From positions 1 to 64,000 of the forward strand of contig CALAWP010000079.1 in the NCBI GenBank assembly GCA_937895345.1: a stretch of 64,000 nucleotides of DNA. Direction: 5' to 3'. This DNA is from an uncultured Paenibacillus sp. (GTDB lineage Bacteria > Bacillota > Bacilli > Paenibacillales > Paenibacillaceae). The notes under the pieces were generated by a model. That model saw nothing but the letters and a program-made list of their open reading frames with translations. It had not been told where the DNA came from and ran no database searches. Below are positions 1 to 8,149 of this stretch, piece by piece. How positions within the stretch are numbered: the stretch's first letter is position 1; each line of letters starts with the position of its first letter. The translations under genes and the position numbers were made by a program.

Positions 1-103
1 AAACCTTTTTCCCATCCCCAGCCAAACCGATCCCCAGGTTGACCGCCGTTGTGGTCTTGCCCACGCCGCCTTTCTGATTGGCGAGGGCGATCACCTTGGT
101 CAT
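1..103 (-). CDS. ParA/Soj-family ATPase, N-terminal fragment (runs off the window)
   Basis: Reading leftwards from the ATG at base 103 gives MTKVIALANQKGGVGKTTT and 15 further residues before the window ends. KGGVGKTT is the deviant Walker A motif of ParA/MinD ATPases, which drive plasmid or chromosome partitioning. A GAAAGGAGA ribosome-binding site lies 6 to 14 bases upstream. The partner parB would lie outside the window, so I cannot tell a chromosomal Soj from a plasmid- or ICE-type ParA. Family call is firm; exact role is not. Confidence 0.9.
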   Translation of the reverse strand, partial: MTKVIALANQKGGVGKTTTAVNLGIGLAGDGKKV

Positions 104-124
104 TCTACACTTCTCCTTTCACGC

Positions 125-168
125 AAAAAGCCGGTTTGCTCTGATATTTCAGGGCAACCGGCTTTTTT
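125..168 (-). terminator. Rho-independent terminator (symmetric)
   Basis: A 12-bp stem (AAAAAGCCGGTT / AACCGGCTTTTT) with a loop of about 19 nt and T-runs on both sides. It lies between the cupin gene and the ParA gene, both read leftwards, so it should end the cupin transcript. It could work in both directions. Confidence 0.8.
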
Positions 169-300
169 AAAGTATCTATAATAAAAGAGAACGCCGCATA
201 AAGGGCGTCCTCTTGAATATTCAAATCCATATCGTATAAGTAGCTTGCCTTAGTGTTTGGAAATGCGAAGCCATTCGGTAAATTGTTAGGAGCCGCAGTG

Positions 301-852
301 TTAGTGTTCTTCAGCAGACATTGCAATTGCTTTTGTTTCATGAACTGTACCAAATGGATGCTCGGGCGGCGCATAAATGACGTAAATTTTAAGCGGTGTA
401 TTTCCTGTATTGGTTACATTGTGCCATTTTCCAGCAGGTATCATGATGGCATAGTCATCATAGGCCATTTCTTGAAAATCTAATTTATCTTTGCTATCAC
501 CCATTTGAACAAGTCCTTGGCCTTCTTCAATACGTATGAATTGATCGGTAGTTGGATGGACTTCTAAACCGATGTCATCGCCAACGTTAATGCTCATCAA
601 AGTCACTTGAAAATGTTTCCCTGTCCATAAAGCGGTGCGGAACGTATTGTTTTGTTTAGCGGCTTGGTCAATATTCACTACAAATGGTTTTGATCCGTAA
701 TCCATTAATTTAGGGTATCTGTAATATGGATAACGGTTGCTAATGAGCCAGTTGTAGTAATGCGGGTTCCAATTATAGCCCCAATAATTGTTATTCCACT
801 TGTTATGCATAGGATTATGCCACGGACTGTGAGAGCCTGTATTCAGGTACAT
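301..852 (-). CDS. Cupin-domain protein with an Asn/Tyr/Trp-rich N-terminus
   Basis: 183 residues. The first ~45 are rich in N, Y, W and H (NNNYWGYNWNPHYYNW), a composition that recalls spore-coat or adhesive proteins. The rest is a single cupin barrel: an EVHPTTDQFIRIEEGQG stretch (first cupin motif with His and Glu ligands) and IPAGKWHNVTNTGN (second motif with His). Such proteins bind a divalent metal; the substrate is unknown. The frame is open to ATGs at 879 and 858, but the AGAGAGGA site fits the ATG at 852 best. On the minus strand upstream, GCATAGGATA (891-900) resembles a sigma-K -10 element, but no convincing -35 was found. The gene is AT-richer than its neighbours. Confidence 0.8.
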   Translation of the reverse strand: MYLNTGSHSPWHNPMHNKWNNNYWGYNWNPHYYNWLISNRYPYYRYPKLMDYGSKPFVVNIDQAAKQNNTFRTALWTGKHFQVTLMSINVGDDIGLEVHPTTDQFIRIEEGQGLVQMGDSKDKLDFQEMAYDDYAIMIPAGKWHNVTNTGNTPLKIYVIYAPPEHPFGTVHETKAIAMSAEEH

Positions 853-1130
853 ATTCATTCCTCTCTTCTCAGGATTCATGATTTACCTTTTATCCTATGC
901 AGTTGCCTATTGTTAAGGAATACAAATGTACAATAATGGGCTAGAACCCAAATGGCGACGCTAATCAAGCGGCTAATCCTATGCATTCAACATGTCTACA
1001 CACCCGACGTCCAAATCCAGGTCCAAAACGACGGAAACCTCAATTTTGTCTTTGAGCACCTTATTTTTGAAGTCGCTGCCGTCTGCCGTGAAAGTCATAA
1101 AACGCGCAAAGTGTTGAAAATAAAGGATTT

Positions 1131-2669
1131 CTACGTATCGATTCGTTGCATTCCTATTACGCACTCCACATGCACCGTATGCGGAAACATATCCACCGGC
1201 TGCACCCATTCCAGCCGGTACCCGCCGCCGAGCAGCGTCTTGACGTCCTTCGCCAAGGTGGACGGGTTGCACGAAACGTAGACGAAACGTTTCGGCTTCG
1301 CCTGGAGGACAGCTTGCAGCAGCTGCGGCTCGCAGCCGGTGCGCGGAGGGTCGACGACGACAACGTCGGGGCGGATGCCCTGCTTCACCCATTCCGGCAG
1401 CAGCTGCTCGGCGCGGCCTTCGTAGAAGCGCGCGTTGTCGATGCCGCTGGCGCGAGCATTGTCGCGGGCGTCCTGCACCGCCTCGGGAATGAGCTCGATG
1501 CCGCGCACCTCACGGGCATGCGGCGCCAGCCACAGGCCGATCGTCCCGGAGCCGCAATAGGCGTCAACCACCAGCTCGTCGCCGTCCAGCGCGGCCGCTT
1601 CCTTCGCGGCGTTGTACAGCTTCACCGTCTGTTCCGGATTCAATTGGAAAAATGCACGCGGCGACAAGGAGAAACGCACATCGCCCAGCGTTTCGTTCAG
1701 CATCTCTTCGCCCCACAGCACGGTCGTCTTATCCCCGAAGATTAGCGGCGATTTGCTTTTATTTACGTTCTGGGCGATGGTCGTCACTTGCGGCAGCTCG
1801 GCCCGGATGCGCTGAATCAGCCGCCTTGCATCGGGCAGCTTGTCTACCGCGGTAATGAGCGTCAGCTGCACGGAGCCGGAAGCTCGTCCGACGCGCGCGA
1901 CGATGGTGCGGACCGCCCCTTCCCTCTTCCGTTCGTTATAGATCGGGATGTCCAGCTCCTTCAGAACCCGCTTCACGCCGTCGATAACTTCGTTCACGGC
2001 CGGATGCTGAATGGCGCAGCCGCTAATATCGACCAGCCGATGCGAGCCGGCTTCATATAAGCCCGTCACGATATCGTCGCCATGACGGCCTGTCTGCAGC
2101 TGCGCCTTGTTCCGATAGCCCCACGGCTCGTCCATGCCGAGAATCGGCCGTATCGGCAGCTCCTCGAGGCCGGCATACCGGCGGAATGATTCGCGCACAA
2201 TTTCCTCCTTCGCCTCCAGCTGCGCCTCGTACTTCATATGCTGCAGCTGGCAGCCGCCGCATTGCTCGTAGACCGCGCACGGCGGCGTCTGGCGGTCCGG
2301 CGAACGTTTCTCGATCTCGGCCAGCTCCGCCGTCAAATACCCCGCTTCCGCCTTCGTCACCTTCGCCTTGACGACCTCGCCGGGCAACGCCCCTGCCACG
2401 AATACGGCCTTGCGCTTGTAATAGCCGACGCCTTCGCCGTTAATGCCGAGCCGCTTGATCGTGACGACAATACGATCTCCCGCGCGCACATCTTCAGCCG
2501 ACGCAGCGCGAGTTTGTCCCGCAGCGCCTTTTACCGGACCGCTCTTGATGGATCCACCCGGCTTCGTCCGCGCCTCGCTCCGTTGCTTAAGCTTGTCCGA
2601 CCCTTTCGTTCCCGGCTCGCTCTTTCTCCCGTCCCATCTTTTGTTCGTCCGATCATCGTTGCGCGCCAT
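1131..2669 (-). CDS. rlmD: 23S rRNA (uracil-5-)-methyltransferase, RlmD/RlmCD (RumA) family
   Basis: 512 residues. A lysine/arginine-rich N-terminal extension of ~65 residues precedes a TRAM domain (~65-125), the iron-sulfur cysteines (CAVYEQCGGC near 128-137, fourth Cys in SGCAIQHP near 205), an SAM-binding motif VDAYCGSGTIG, the DPPRTGC motif, and the nucleophile region YVSCNPSTLAKDV. This is the full set for RumA-type enzymes that methylate U1939 (and, in Bacillus RlmCD, also U747) of 23S rRNA. The family is usually ~450-460 residues, so the basic N-terminal tail is extra and may help RNA binding. GGAGAGAG lies upstream of the ATG. The gene stands alone. Confidence 0.93.
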   Translation of the reverse strand: MARNDDRTNKRWDGRKSEPGTKGSDKLKQRSEARTKPGGSIKSGPVKGAAGQTRAASAEDVRAGDRIVVTIKRLGINGEGVGYYKRKAVFVAGALPGEVVKAKVTKAEAGYLTAELAEIEKRSPDRQTPPCAVYEQCGGCQLQHMKYEAQLEAKEEIVRESFRRYAGLEELPIRPILGMDEPWGYRNKAQLQTGRHGDDIVTGLYEAGSHRLVDISGCAIQHPAVNEVIDGVKRVLKELDIPIYNERKREGAVRTIVARVGRASGSVQLTLITAVDKLPDARRLIQRIRAELPQVTTIAQNVNKSKSPLIFGDKTTVLWGEEMLNETLGDVRFSLSPRAFFQLNPEQTVKLYNAAKEAAALDGDELVVDAYCGSGTIGLWLAPHAREVRGIELIPEAVQDARDNARASGIDNARFYEGRAEQLLPEWVKQGIRPDVVVVDPPRTGCEPQLLQAVLQAKPKRFVYVSCNPSTLAKDVKTLLGGGYRLEWVQPVDMFPHTVHVECVIGMQRIDT

Positions 2670-2770
2670 ACCTATGCTCTCTCCGTTTCCATCGCAAAGT
2701 TACCTCCACTATACCACAGTGCGGACTGCATTTCTTGCACCTTTCCGGCCCCAACGATATCCGGCAAAAG

Positions 2771-2813
2771 AAAAGACCGTTCGGAGCAGCCTCGGCTCCG
2801 GAACGGTCCTTTA
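2771..2813 (-). terminator. Terminator of the first SLH surface-protein gene
   Basis: On the minus strand a hairpin AAAGGACCGTTCCGGAGC ... GCTCCGAACGGTCTTTT followed by TTTTCTTTT, starting ~65 bp after the stop codon. Its sequence is clearly related to the hairpin at 10717-10755 behind the paralogue, so the duplicated unit includes its terminator. Confidence 0.9.
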
Positions 2814-2878
2814 ACCATATCCTGTTCGAAAAATTCCAGCACGGTCTCGAAGAGCGTTATGCTCCCCGGCGTGCCTGA

Positions 2879-5800
2879 TCAACCGCCAATCAATCCCGCC
2901 TCCTGCAGCAAGCGGTGAACGATGACGGCCGTTTCGGCGCGGCTGATCGCATCGCCGGGACGGAGCTGGCCGTTCGAGCCGCTCGCCAACCCTTGGGACA
3001 CGACGGCCGCCGCCGCATCCTTCGCCCAGCCGCTGATCCGCTCCGCATCCGCAAACCCGGCCAGCACGTCATCGGCATTCCCGGCCCCGCTCTCCATGCC
3101 CGCCGTCTTCATCGCCCGCGCGATCATAACCATCGCTTCCTCGCGGGTGATCGCGGCCGACGGCCGGAAGGTGCCGTCCTCATAGCCGCCGACGATGCCA
3201 TGCAGCTGCGCCGCCGCTACGGCCGGGGCATGCCAATCTCCGGCTTGCACGTCCGCCGGCAGCTTCCCGCCTCCGTCGCCGGTCAAGCCCAGCGCCCGGA
3301 CGACAATGGCGGCAAACTCCGCGCGAGTAATGGCCGCATCCGGCTGGAACATGCCGGGAGCCGCACCGTTCAGTACCGTTCGGGAAGCCAAATCCTCGAT
3401 AGCCGCCCGTCCCCAATGGCTGCCGGTATCTTCAAAGGATACCGATTGCCCGATCAACGCGACAGCGCCGCTTATCATGCTGCTGGCCACGGCGTGAACG
3501 ACGCCGTCACGCTCGGCCAGCAGCGTCGGAAGATGACGGATCGTTCCGTCTTCGTTTACCGCGACGGCAGTGACTGTGCCCCGATTCCTGCTATCCGGAA
3601 GCGGCACTTCATACTGCACGTATTTCGTAAATCCGCTAATTTGCACGGACTTGCCGTTATACTCTGCCGCAACCGTGAACTCGGCCGGCGGCGCAGCGAC
3701 GGCAAATCCTTGTTCCGTCCCCAGACGAACCAGCGTTTCAGCCATCGATGGATCTCCGGCAGCAATGCTCAACCGCACTGTCAGCTCGCCCGGCCAACCG
3801 CCGCCGGTCCGCTTGTCTGCCCGTCCGGCCAGGTCAACGCCAATCGCGCCGCCAAGCCGCTCCGCCGACAGCTCCGCAGCCGGAAGACGGAAGCTGCCAT
3901 TCGGCGTCCGCACGATAATCATGCCTTGCTTCGCCGCCAGCGTTTGAACGAGGTTTCCGCTCAGCAAGACGGACACTTGATCCGCTTCGTTCTCGACCGG
4001 TACGATGATTTCGGGACGGTCCTTCCCTTCCTTCAGCAGAGCGATCAGCGCCTGCTCATCGAACGAAACCTCAACGATCGTCCGGCCGTCGCGCTCTTCG
4101 ACTTCGCTTGCGGCCAGCCCATCCAGCCGCGTTCCGTTCACGTAAACGCTCAGGCTGTCCGCTTCCTCCTCCTGATCGTCCGGTTGAACGATGACAGGCG
4201 GCGGCGGAGGGGATTGCCGAACGACGACCACCTCATAAGTTCTGGTCGTCAGGCCGTCTTGAGCCGTCACGATAACGCTGATCCGGTTCTCTCCCGTCTT
4301 CAGCTCGATCGGCAATGATTCGGCTCCGCTGGCCGCCGCGATTCCGTTGATCGTCAAAGTTGCGCCGTCATGGGCGGCATCGGCGATTACGGTCAGCTGC
4401 GTTACCCGATAGGGCACCGTTGCCCGATAATCCGCTACATCCGCCGCAAAGTCGGGACTGAGCGTCCCTTCCGACAACGCAAGGCCGCTCAGGTCGGCAT
4501 TGAGACTCGCTGCCCGGTTTACCGTAATCGTATATGTCTCTGTGGCGACGCCGTTCTCGGCGGTGACCACAATCGTAATTTCGTTGCTTCCGACGGACAA
4601 CGCCGCATCCGCGCTTGTACCGCTCGCAACGGTCCGGCCGTTCACCGTCATGCTCGCTCTGTCGTGCGCCGTCGAAGCCGTGACGCTTATGCTCTCCGTT
4701 TCATGGGATACGTCAACCGTATAAGACCGCGTATTCGGATCAAATGCCGGATTCAGCGCGCCTTGGCTCAACGTCAGGCTTCCCAGCCGGGCATTGTCCG
4801 AGGCCGCCCGTTCCACCGTTATCGTATATGACCGCTTCGTCACGTTGTCCTGGGCCGTAACTTCCACCTCGATGACGTTGGTTCCTACGGACAGCTCGAT
4901 ATCCTCGCCCGGCGCCGCCGGCGTTTGGTTCGCCAATACGGCGCTCACGACCGCATTCGCATCGGCGGGAACGGCATGTACCCGTGTCAGCGCCGTATCA
5001 TTCGGCACCGCGGCCGTATACGAAAGAGTATCCGCATGAACCGTTTCGTTCAGCGTTACGCCATCCAGGGACAGGCTGCCGATCGCCGCATTGCCGGACG
5101 GCGCCCTCGTCACATCGATCGTATACGTTCTGCTGGCTGCGTTGTCATCCGCGATCACTCGAACCTCGATGCGGGTAACCCCGACTTTCAGCGTAATCGT
5201 ATCGGTCGCCGAAGCTCCGTCCGCATAATACGTGAAAGAGGCATTCGCGTCATTCGCCACGGCCGTAACCGTAATCGCATCTATTTCATGCGGCACGTTG
5301 ACGTCGTAATCGGTCACGTCTGCCGCGAAGCTCGGCGACAGCGTCCCGGCGGACACGCTCAATGCCCGCAGCGTCGCGTCTTGTGACGGATGCACCGTCA
5401 AGCCGACGGCGAACGTCCGGTCCGCCATCCGATCCGCCCTCACCGTAACCGCGGCGGTATAATTGCCCTTCGCCAAGCCGTCCCGCGACCGCACTTCGAA
5501 CGTTGCCGAAGGCGTAGCGTCGTCCAGTCGGACCGCCGAAGGTCCGGCCAGCTCAAACGCACCGGCGTCCGCGCCGCTCAGGCTGACCGACAAGTTGTCC
5601 AATACGCCCGTTCCCGTGCGCGTAACCGTCACCGTCCGCGAAGATCCAGACGCATAACCGGCCGTCAGCTCGTCCAGCGTCACGTCCGTCAGCGGCGCGA
5701 TTGAATACGTATGCCCGACAACCTGCGTCACTTCGAACGTGACGGCCGTCATCCGGTCCGCCGCCACCGTCACGGTTGCCTTATATGTGCCGGGCGCCAA

Positions 5801-7366
5801 GCCATCCCGCGACCGCACTTCAAACGTTGCCGAAGGCGTCGCGTCGTCCAGTCGGACCGCCGAAGGTCCGGCCAGCTCAAACGCCCCGGCTCCCGCGCCG
5901 CTCAGGCTGACCGACAAGTTGTCCAATGCGCCCGATCCCGTGCGCGTAACCGTCACCGTCCGCGAGGATCCAGACGCATAACCGGCCGTCAGCTCGTCCA
6001 GCGTCACATCCGCCAGCGGCGCGATCGAATACGCATGCACCACCTGTGTGACGTTGAAGGTGACGTCCGCCATTTGATCCGCTTTGACCGTAACGATTGT
6101 CGTATAGATGCCTGGCGCCAAGCCGTCCTTCGCTTTCAGCTTGATCGCCGTCTCAGAGTAATTGTCGTCCAGCACCGTCAGTCCCGGCGGCTGCGACAAC
6201 GCAAACTGATCCGGATTGCCGAGCGTCACCGTTACATTTTGCAACACCCCTACGCCCGTCCGAGTCAAGCGGACTTCTCTCTCCTCCTGCGAACCCGAAG
6301 CATAGCCGGCATCCAGCTCATTCAGCGTAATATCCGCGACAGGCTGCATCGTAAACGACGGCACTTCGTTAACCGCAAAGCCCTTAATTTTGTCCCCGCT
6401 GTGAACCTCATACAAGTTTGAGCCATCCGCATTCATTCTGTAAATCGTCACCCGGTCGTCGTAAAATTCGGAAGACACCGAAAAGTACACCTTGCCGGAT
6501 ACGGAATCGTAATCGATATGTTTAATGAGTTCATTGCCATTGGGCGAATTGTACAATATGCTGGCGTTGCCGGTATTCAAGTCGATGACGCCCACCTGAT
6601 TCCCAACCGTGTAATACATTTTTCGATTCGCTTCATCGACTTCCAAATCCGTCGTATAACCGCCGAAATCGGATTTGTACGTCGTAATTTCCTTCGTGGC
6701 CATCGACATGCGATAAATGACGGCCTCTTGAGGATTAATTCCCTTCAATCGAAAAAAATAGACGTAACTGCCCGTCGGATCCGCCGCTATACCGAACATC
6801 GACGCATAGACGCCGGGATCCTCGAACAGCGTTTCCACGTTTCCGTCCTCGTGCATGACCCGAAGGCGGGATTCGATCGTCACATCTCTGACCAGACTGT
6901 CCGAGAAATACAGCTTCCGGTTCGTCCGGTCAAAGTCCACATATTGAACGAATTTTTCCGAGTTGTAGGACTGAACGATCGACCGGCTCGCCAGATCGAC
7001 TTTATGAACATTAAAATCCCGGTCCGCATAATACAAAAAGCCGCCGTCCTGATCGATATCGATCGTTGTCGGATACCTAAATCCCGATGTGCCTTGGGTC
7101 ACCAGCGTCGTGACGTCTCCGGTCGTCAAATCTTTCATCTGAACGTTAGCCGAATTTTCGTTAGAAAAATACAAATACGGCGTCGTCCCCGCGCTCGCCT
7201 GAACCTCCGCTCCGCGCATCGCTCCCGGAACGGCGAACAGCCCCAGAACAACTGCCGCGCCGATGAGCGCCTGCAGCGCCCTGGAGCGCATCCTTTTGCC
7301 GCCTAAACCGACCAGCGCGCGAAACCAACGTACCTTCGCCCGCAGCCTGCTGTTTTCCCTTTTCAT
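2879..7366 (-). CDS. Giant S-layer-homology surface protein 1 (beta-propeller, Ig-like repeats, cadherin-like repeats, SLH)
   Basis: 1495 residues. Order: signal peptide with a long basic start (1-57); a propeller-like region of YVYF/LYYADRDF-type strands (~62-335); three ~108-residue repeats with DVTLDELTAGYASGSSRTVT signatures (~338-657); four cadherin-like beta-sandwich repeats of ~96 residues, each ending like TYTITVNRA (~658-1050); a proline hinge; a domain of ~240 residues I do not recognise; and three SLH domains (~1312-1495; HWGRAAIEDLASR, DWHAPAVAAA, ISGWAKDAAAA, each with TRAEF-like turns). SLH domains anchor proteins to pyruvylated secondary wall polymers. The function is probably surface display or adhesion. 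GGAG lies upstream of the ATG. It has a full-length paralogue at 10819-15306 of identical length. Confidence 0.92.
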   Translation of the reverse strand: MKRENSRLRAKVRWFRALVGLGGKRMRSRALQALIGAAVVLGLFAVPGAMRGAEVQASAGTTPYLYFSNENSANVQMKDLTTGDVTTLVTQGTSGFRYPTTIDIDQDGGFLYYADRDFNVHKVDLASRSIVQSYNSEKFVQYVDFDRTNRKLYFSDSLVRDVTIESRLRVMHEDGNVETLFEDPGVYASMFGIAADPTGSYVYFFRLKGINPQEAVIYRMSMATKEITTYKSDFGGYTTDLEVDEANRKMYYTVGNQVGVIDLNTGNASILYNSPNGNELIKHIDYDSVSGKVYFSVSSEFYDDRVTIYRMNADGSNLYEVHSGDKIKGFAVNEVPSFTMQPVADITLNELDAGYASGSQEEREVRLTRTGVGVLQNVTVTLGNPDQFALSQPPGLTVLDDNYSETAIKLKAKDGLAPGIYTTIVTVKADQMADVTFNVTQVVHAYSIAPLADVTLDELTAGYASGSSRTVTVTRTGSGALDNLSVSLSGAGAGAFELAGPSAVRLDDATPSATFEVRSRDGLAPGTYKATVTVAADRMTAVTFEVTQVVGHTYSIAPLTDVTLDELTAGYASGSSRTVTVTRTGTGVLDNLSVSLSGADAGAFELAGPSAVRLDDATPSATFEVRSRDGLAKGNYTAAVTVRADRMADRTFAVGLTVHPSQDATLRALSVSAGTLSPSFAADVTDYDVNVPHEIDAITVTAVANDANASFTYYADGASATDTITLKVGVTRIEVRVIADDNAASRTYTIDVTRAPSGNAAIGSLSLDGVTLNETVHADTLSYTAAVPNDTALTRVHAVPADANAVVSAVLANQTPAAPGEDIELSVGTNVIEVEVTAQDNVTKRSYTITVERAASDNARLGSLTLSQGALNPAFDPNTRSYTVDVSHETESISVTASTAHDRASMTVNGRTVASGTSADAALSVGSNEITIVVTAENGVATETYTITVNRAASLNADLSGLALSEGTLSPDFAADVADYRATVPYRVTQLTVIADAAHDGATLTINGIAAASGAESLPIELKTGENRISVIVTAQDGLTTRTYEVVVVRQSPPPPPVIVQPDDQEEEADSLSVYVNGTRLDGLAASEVEERDGRTIVEVSFDEQALIALLKEGKDRPEIIVPVENEADQVSVLLSGNLVQTLAAKQGMIIVRTPNGSFRLPAAELSAERLGGAIGVDLAGRADKRTGGGWPGELTVRLSIAAGDPSMAETLVRLGTEQGFAVAAPPAEFTVAAEYNGKSVQISGFTKYVQYEVPLPDSRNRGTVTAVAVNEDGTIRHLPTLLAERDGVVHAVASSMISGAVALIGQSVSFEDTGSHWGRAAIEDLASRTVLNGAAPGMFQPDAAITRAEFAAIVVRALGLTGDGGGKLPADVQAGDWHAPAVAAAQLHGIVGGYEDGTFRPSAAITREEAMVMIARAMKTAGMESGAGNADDVLAGFADAERISGWAKDAAAAVVSQGLASGSNGQLRPGDAISRAETAVIVHRLLQEAGLIGG
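5471..6024. repeat. Two near-identical in-frame direct repeats, 324-bp period
   Basis: Bases 5471-5700 and 5795-6024 differ at only a few positions, offset by exactly 324 bp (108 codons). They encode the second and third ~108-residue Ig-like repeats of surface protein 1. The corresponding repeats of the paralogue have diverged far more, so recent intragenic duplication or gene conversion is likely. Copy number could vary between strains. Confidence 0.85.
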
Positions 7367-7412
7367 TGTCTCACTCCATCGCGTTCAAGATCACATCCCG
7401 TTAATGACGTTA

Positions 7413-7449
7413 ATAATCTAGCAGACCCAGTTTAAAATCCGTTTAAAAA
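7413..7449 (-). promoter_or_regulatory. Promoter with 11-bp direct-repeat regulator box, surface protein 1
   Basis: On the + strand GTTTAAAA occurs at 7430-7437 and 7441-7448, exactly 11 bp apart. Ten bases away is ATAATCTA (TAGATTAT on the minus strand), a plausible -10. Two 11-bp direct repeats placed just upstream of the -10 is the layout of PhoB/OmpR-class activator sites. The same arrangement with identical spacing lies before the paralogue at 15363-15399. The box sits against the stop codon of the response-regulator gene. Confidence 0.65.
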
Positions 7450-7453
7450 CCGC

Positions 7454-8149
7454 CTATTTATTTTCTGTAAATTTATAGCCGAAGCCGCGCACGGTCTGAA
7501 TGTAGACGGGACGCTGCGGGTTTTTTTCGATTTTTTTGCGCAGATTGCGAATATGGACCATGACCGTCCGCTCGTCGCTTCCCTTGTCCAGCCCCCAAAT
7601 CTGCTCGTACAGCTGCTCGACGCTGAACACCTGATTCGGCCGCCCCGCCAGAAACAGCAGCAGCTTGCGCTCCATCGCGTACAGCGAGACGGGCTTGCGG
7701 TCGATCCGGACCTCCAGGCTGTTCGCCTCGATTTCCAGCCGCTCGTCCTGCCACAAGTAAGCGGCGGAAGCCTTCCGGGAGGCCGACGCGCGCCGCAATT
7801 GCGCCTGCACGCGCGCGATAACGACGTTCGGGTCGAACGGCTTCGTAATATAATCGTCCGCTCCAAGCTGCAGGCCTTGGATGATATCCTCCGATTCCCT
7901 TTTGCAGCTGATAAAAATAATCGGTATGTCGCAGGTCCGGCGAATTTGCTCGCACACGTCCAGGCCGTCCCGGCCCGGCAGCATCATGTCCAGAAGCAGC
8001 AAATCCGGCGCTTCCTTCTTCGCCAGCGCGAGCGCTTCTTCCCCGTCGCCCGCCGCGATTACCTCGTAACGATGCCGCCGCAAGTAAAGCATCAGCAGCT
8101 CCCGAATTTCGCTGTCGTCCTCTACCAGCATCACTTTGCCTTCACTCAT
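7454..8149 (-). CDS. Response regulator, OmpR/PhoB family
   Basis: 231 residues. Receiver domain: acidic pair in VEDDSE, phospho-acceptor Asp in LLLLDMMLPG, Lys in ITKPFDP. C-terminal winged helix: SLYAMERKLLLFL, TVMVHIRNLRKKIE and VRGFGYKF are typical of the family. The frame is open further upstream, but AGGAGG sits 6 nt before the ATG at 8149, so MSEGKVMLVEDD is the N-terminus. It overlaps the end of the sensor kinase gene by 8 bp, so the two are translationally coupled. The likely targets are the two surface-protein promoters described here, whose direct repeats match the binding mode of this class (inference). Confidence 0.93.
   Translation of the reverse strand: MSEGKVMLVEDDSEIRELLMLYLRRHRYEVIAAGDGEEALALAKKEAPDLLLLDMMLPGRDGLDVCEQIRRTCDIPIIFISCKRESEDIIQGLQLGADDYITKPFDPNVVIARVQAQLRRASASRKASAAYLWQDERLEIEANSLEVRIDRKPVSLYAMERKLLLFLAGRPNQVFSVEQLYEQIWGLDKGSDERTVMVHIRNLRKKIEKNPQRPVYIQTVRGFGYKFTENK

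Noticed and set aside
880..1130. Gap between the cupin and methyltransferase genes, with open frames on both strands
   Set aside because: The frames overlap the methyltransferase gene, lack ribosome-binding sites, and show no family features.
2915..4318. Long antisense open frame opposite surface protein 1
   Set aside because: Composition effect of a GC-rich gene. The minus-strand frame has signal peptide and SLH domains.
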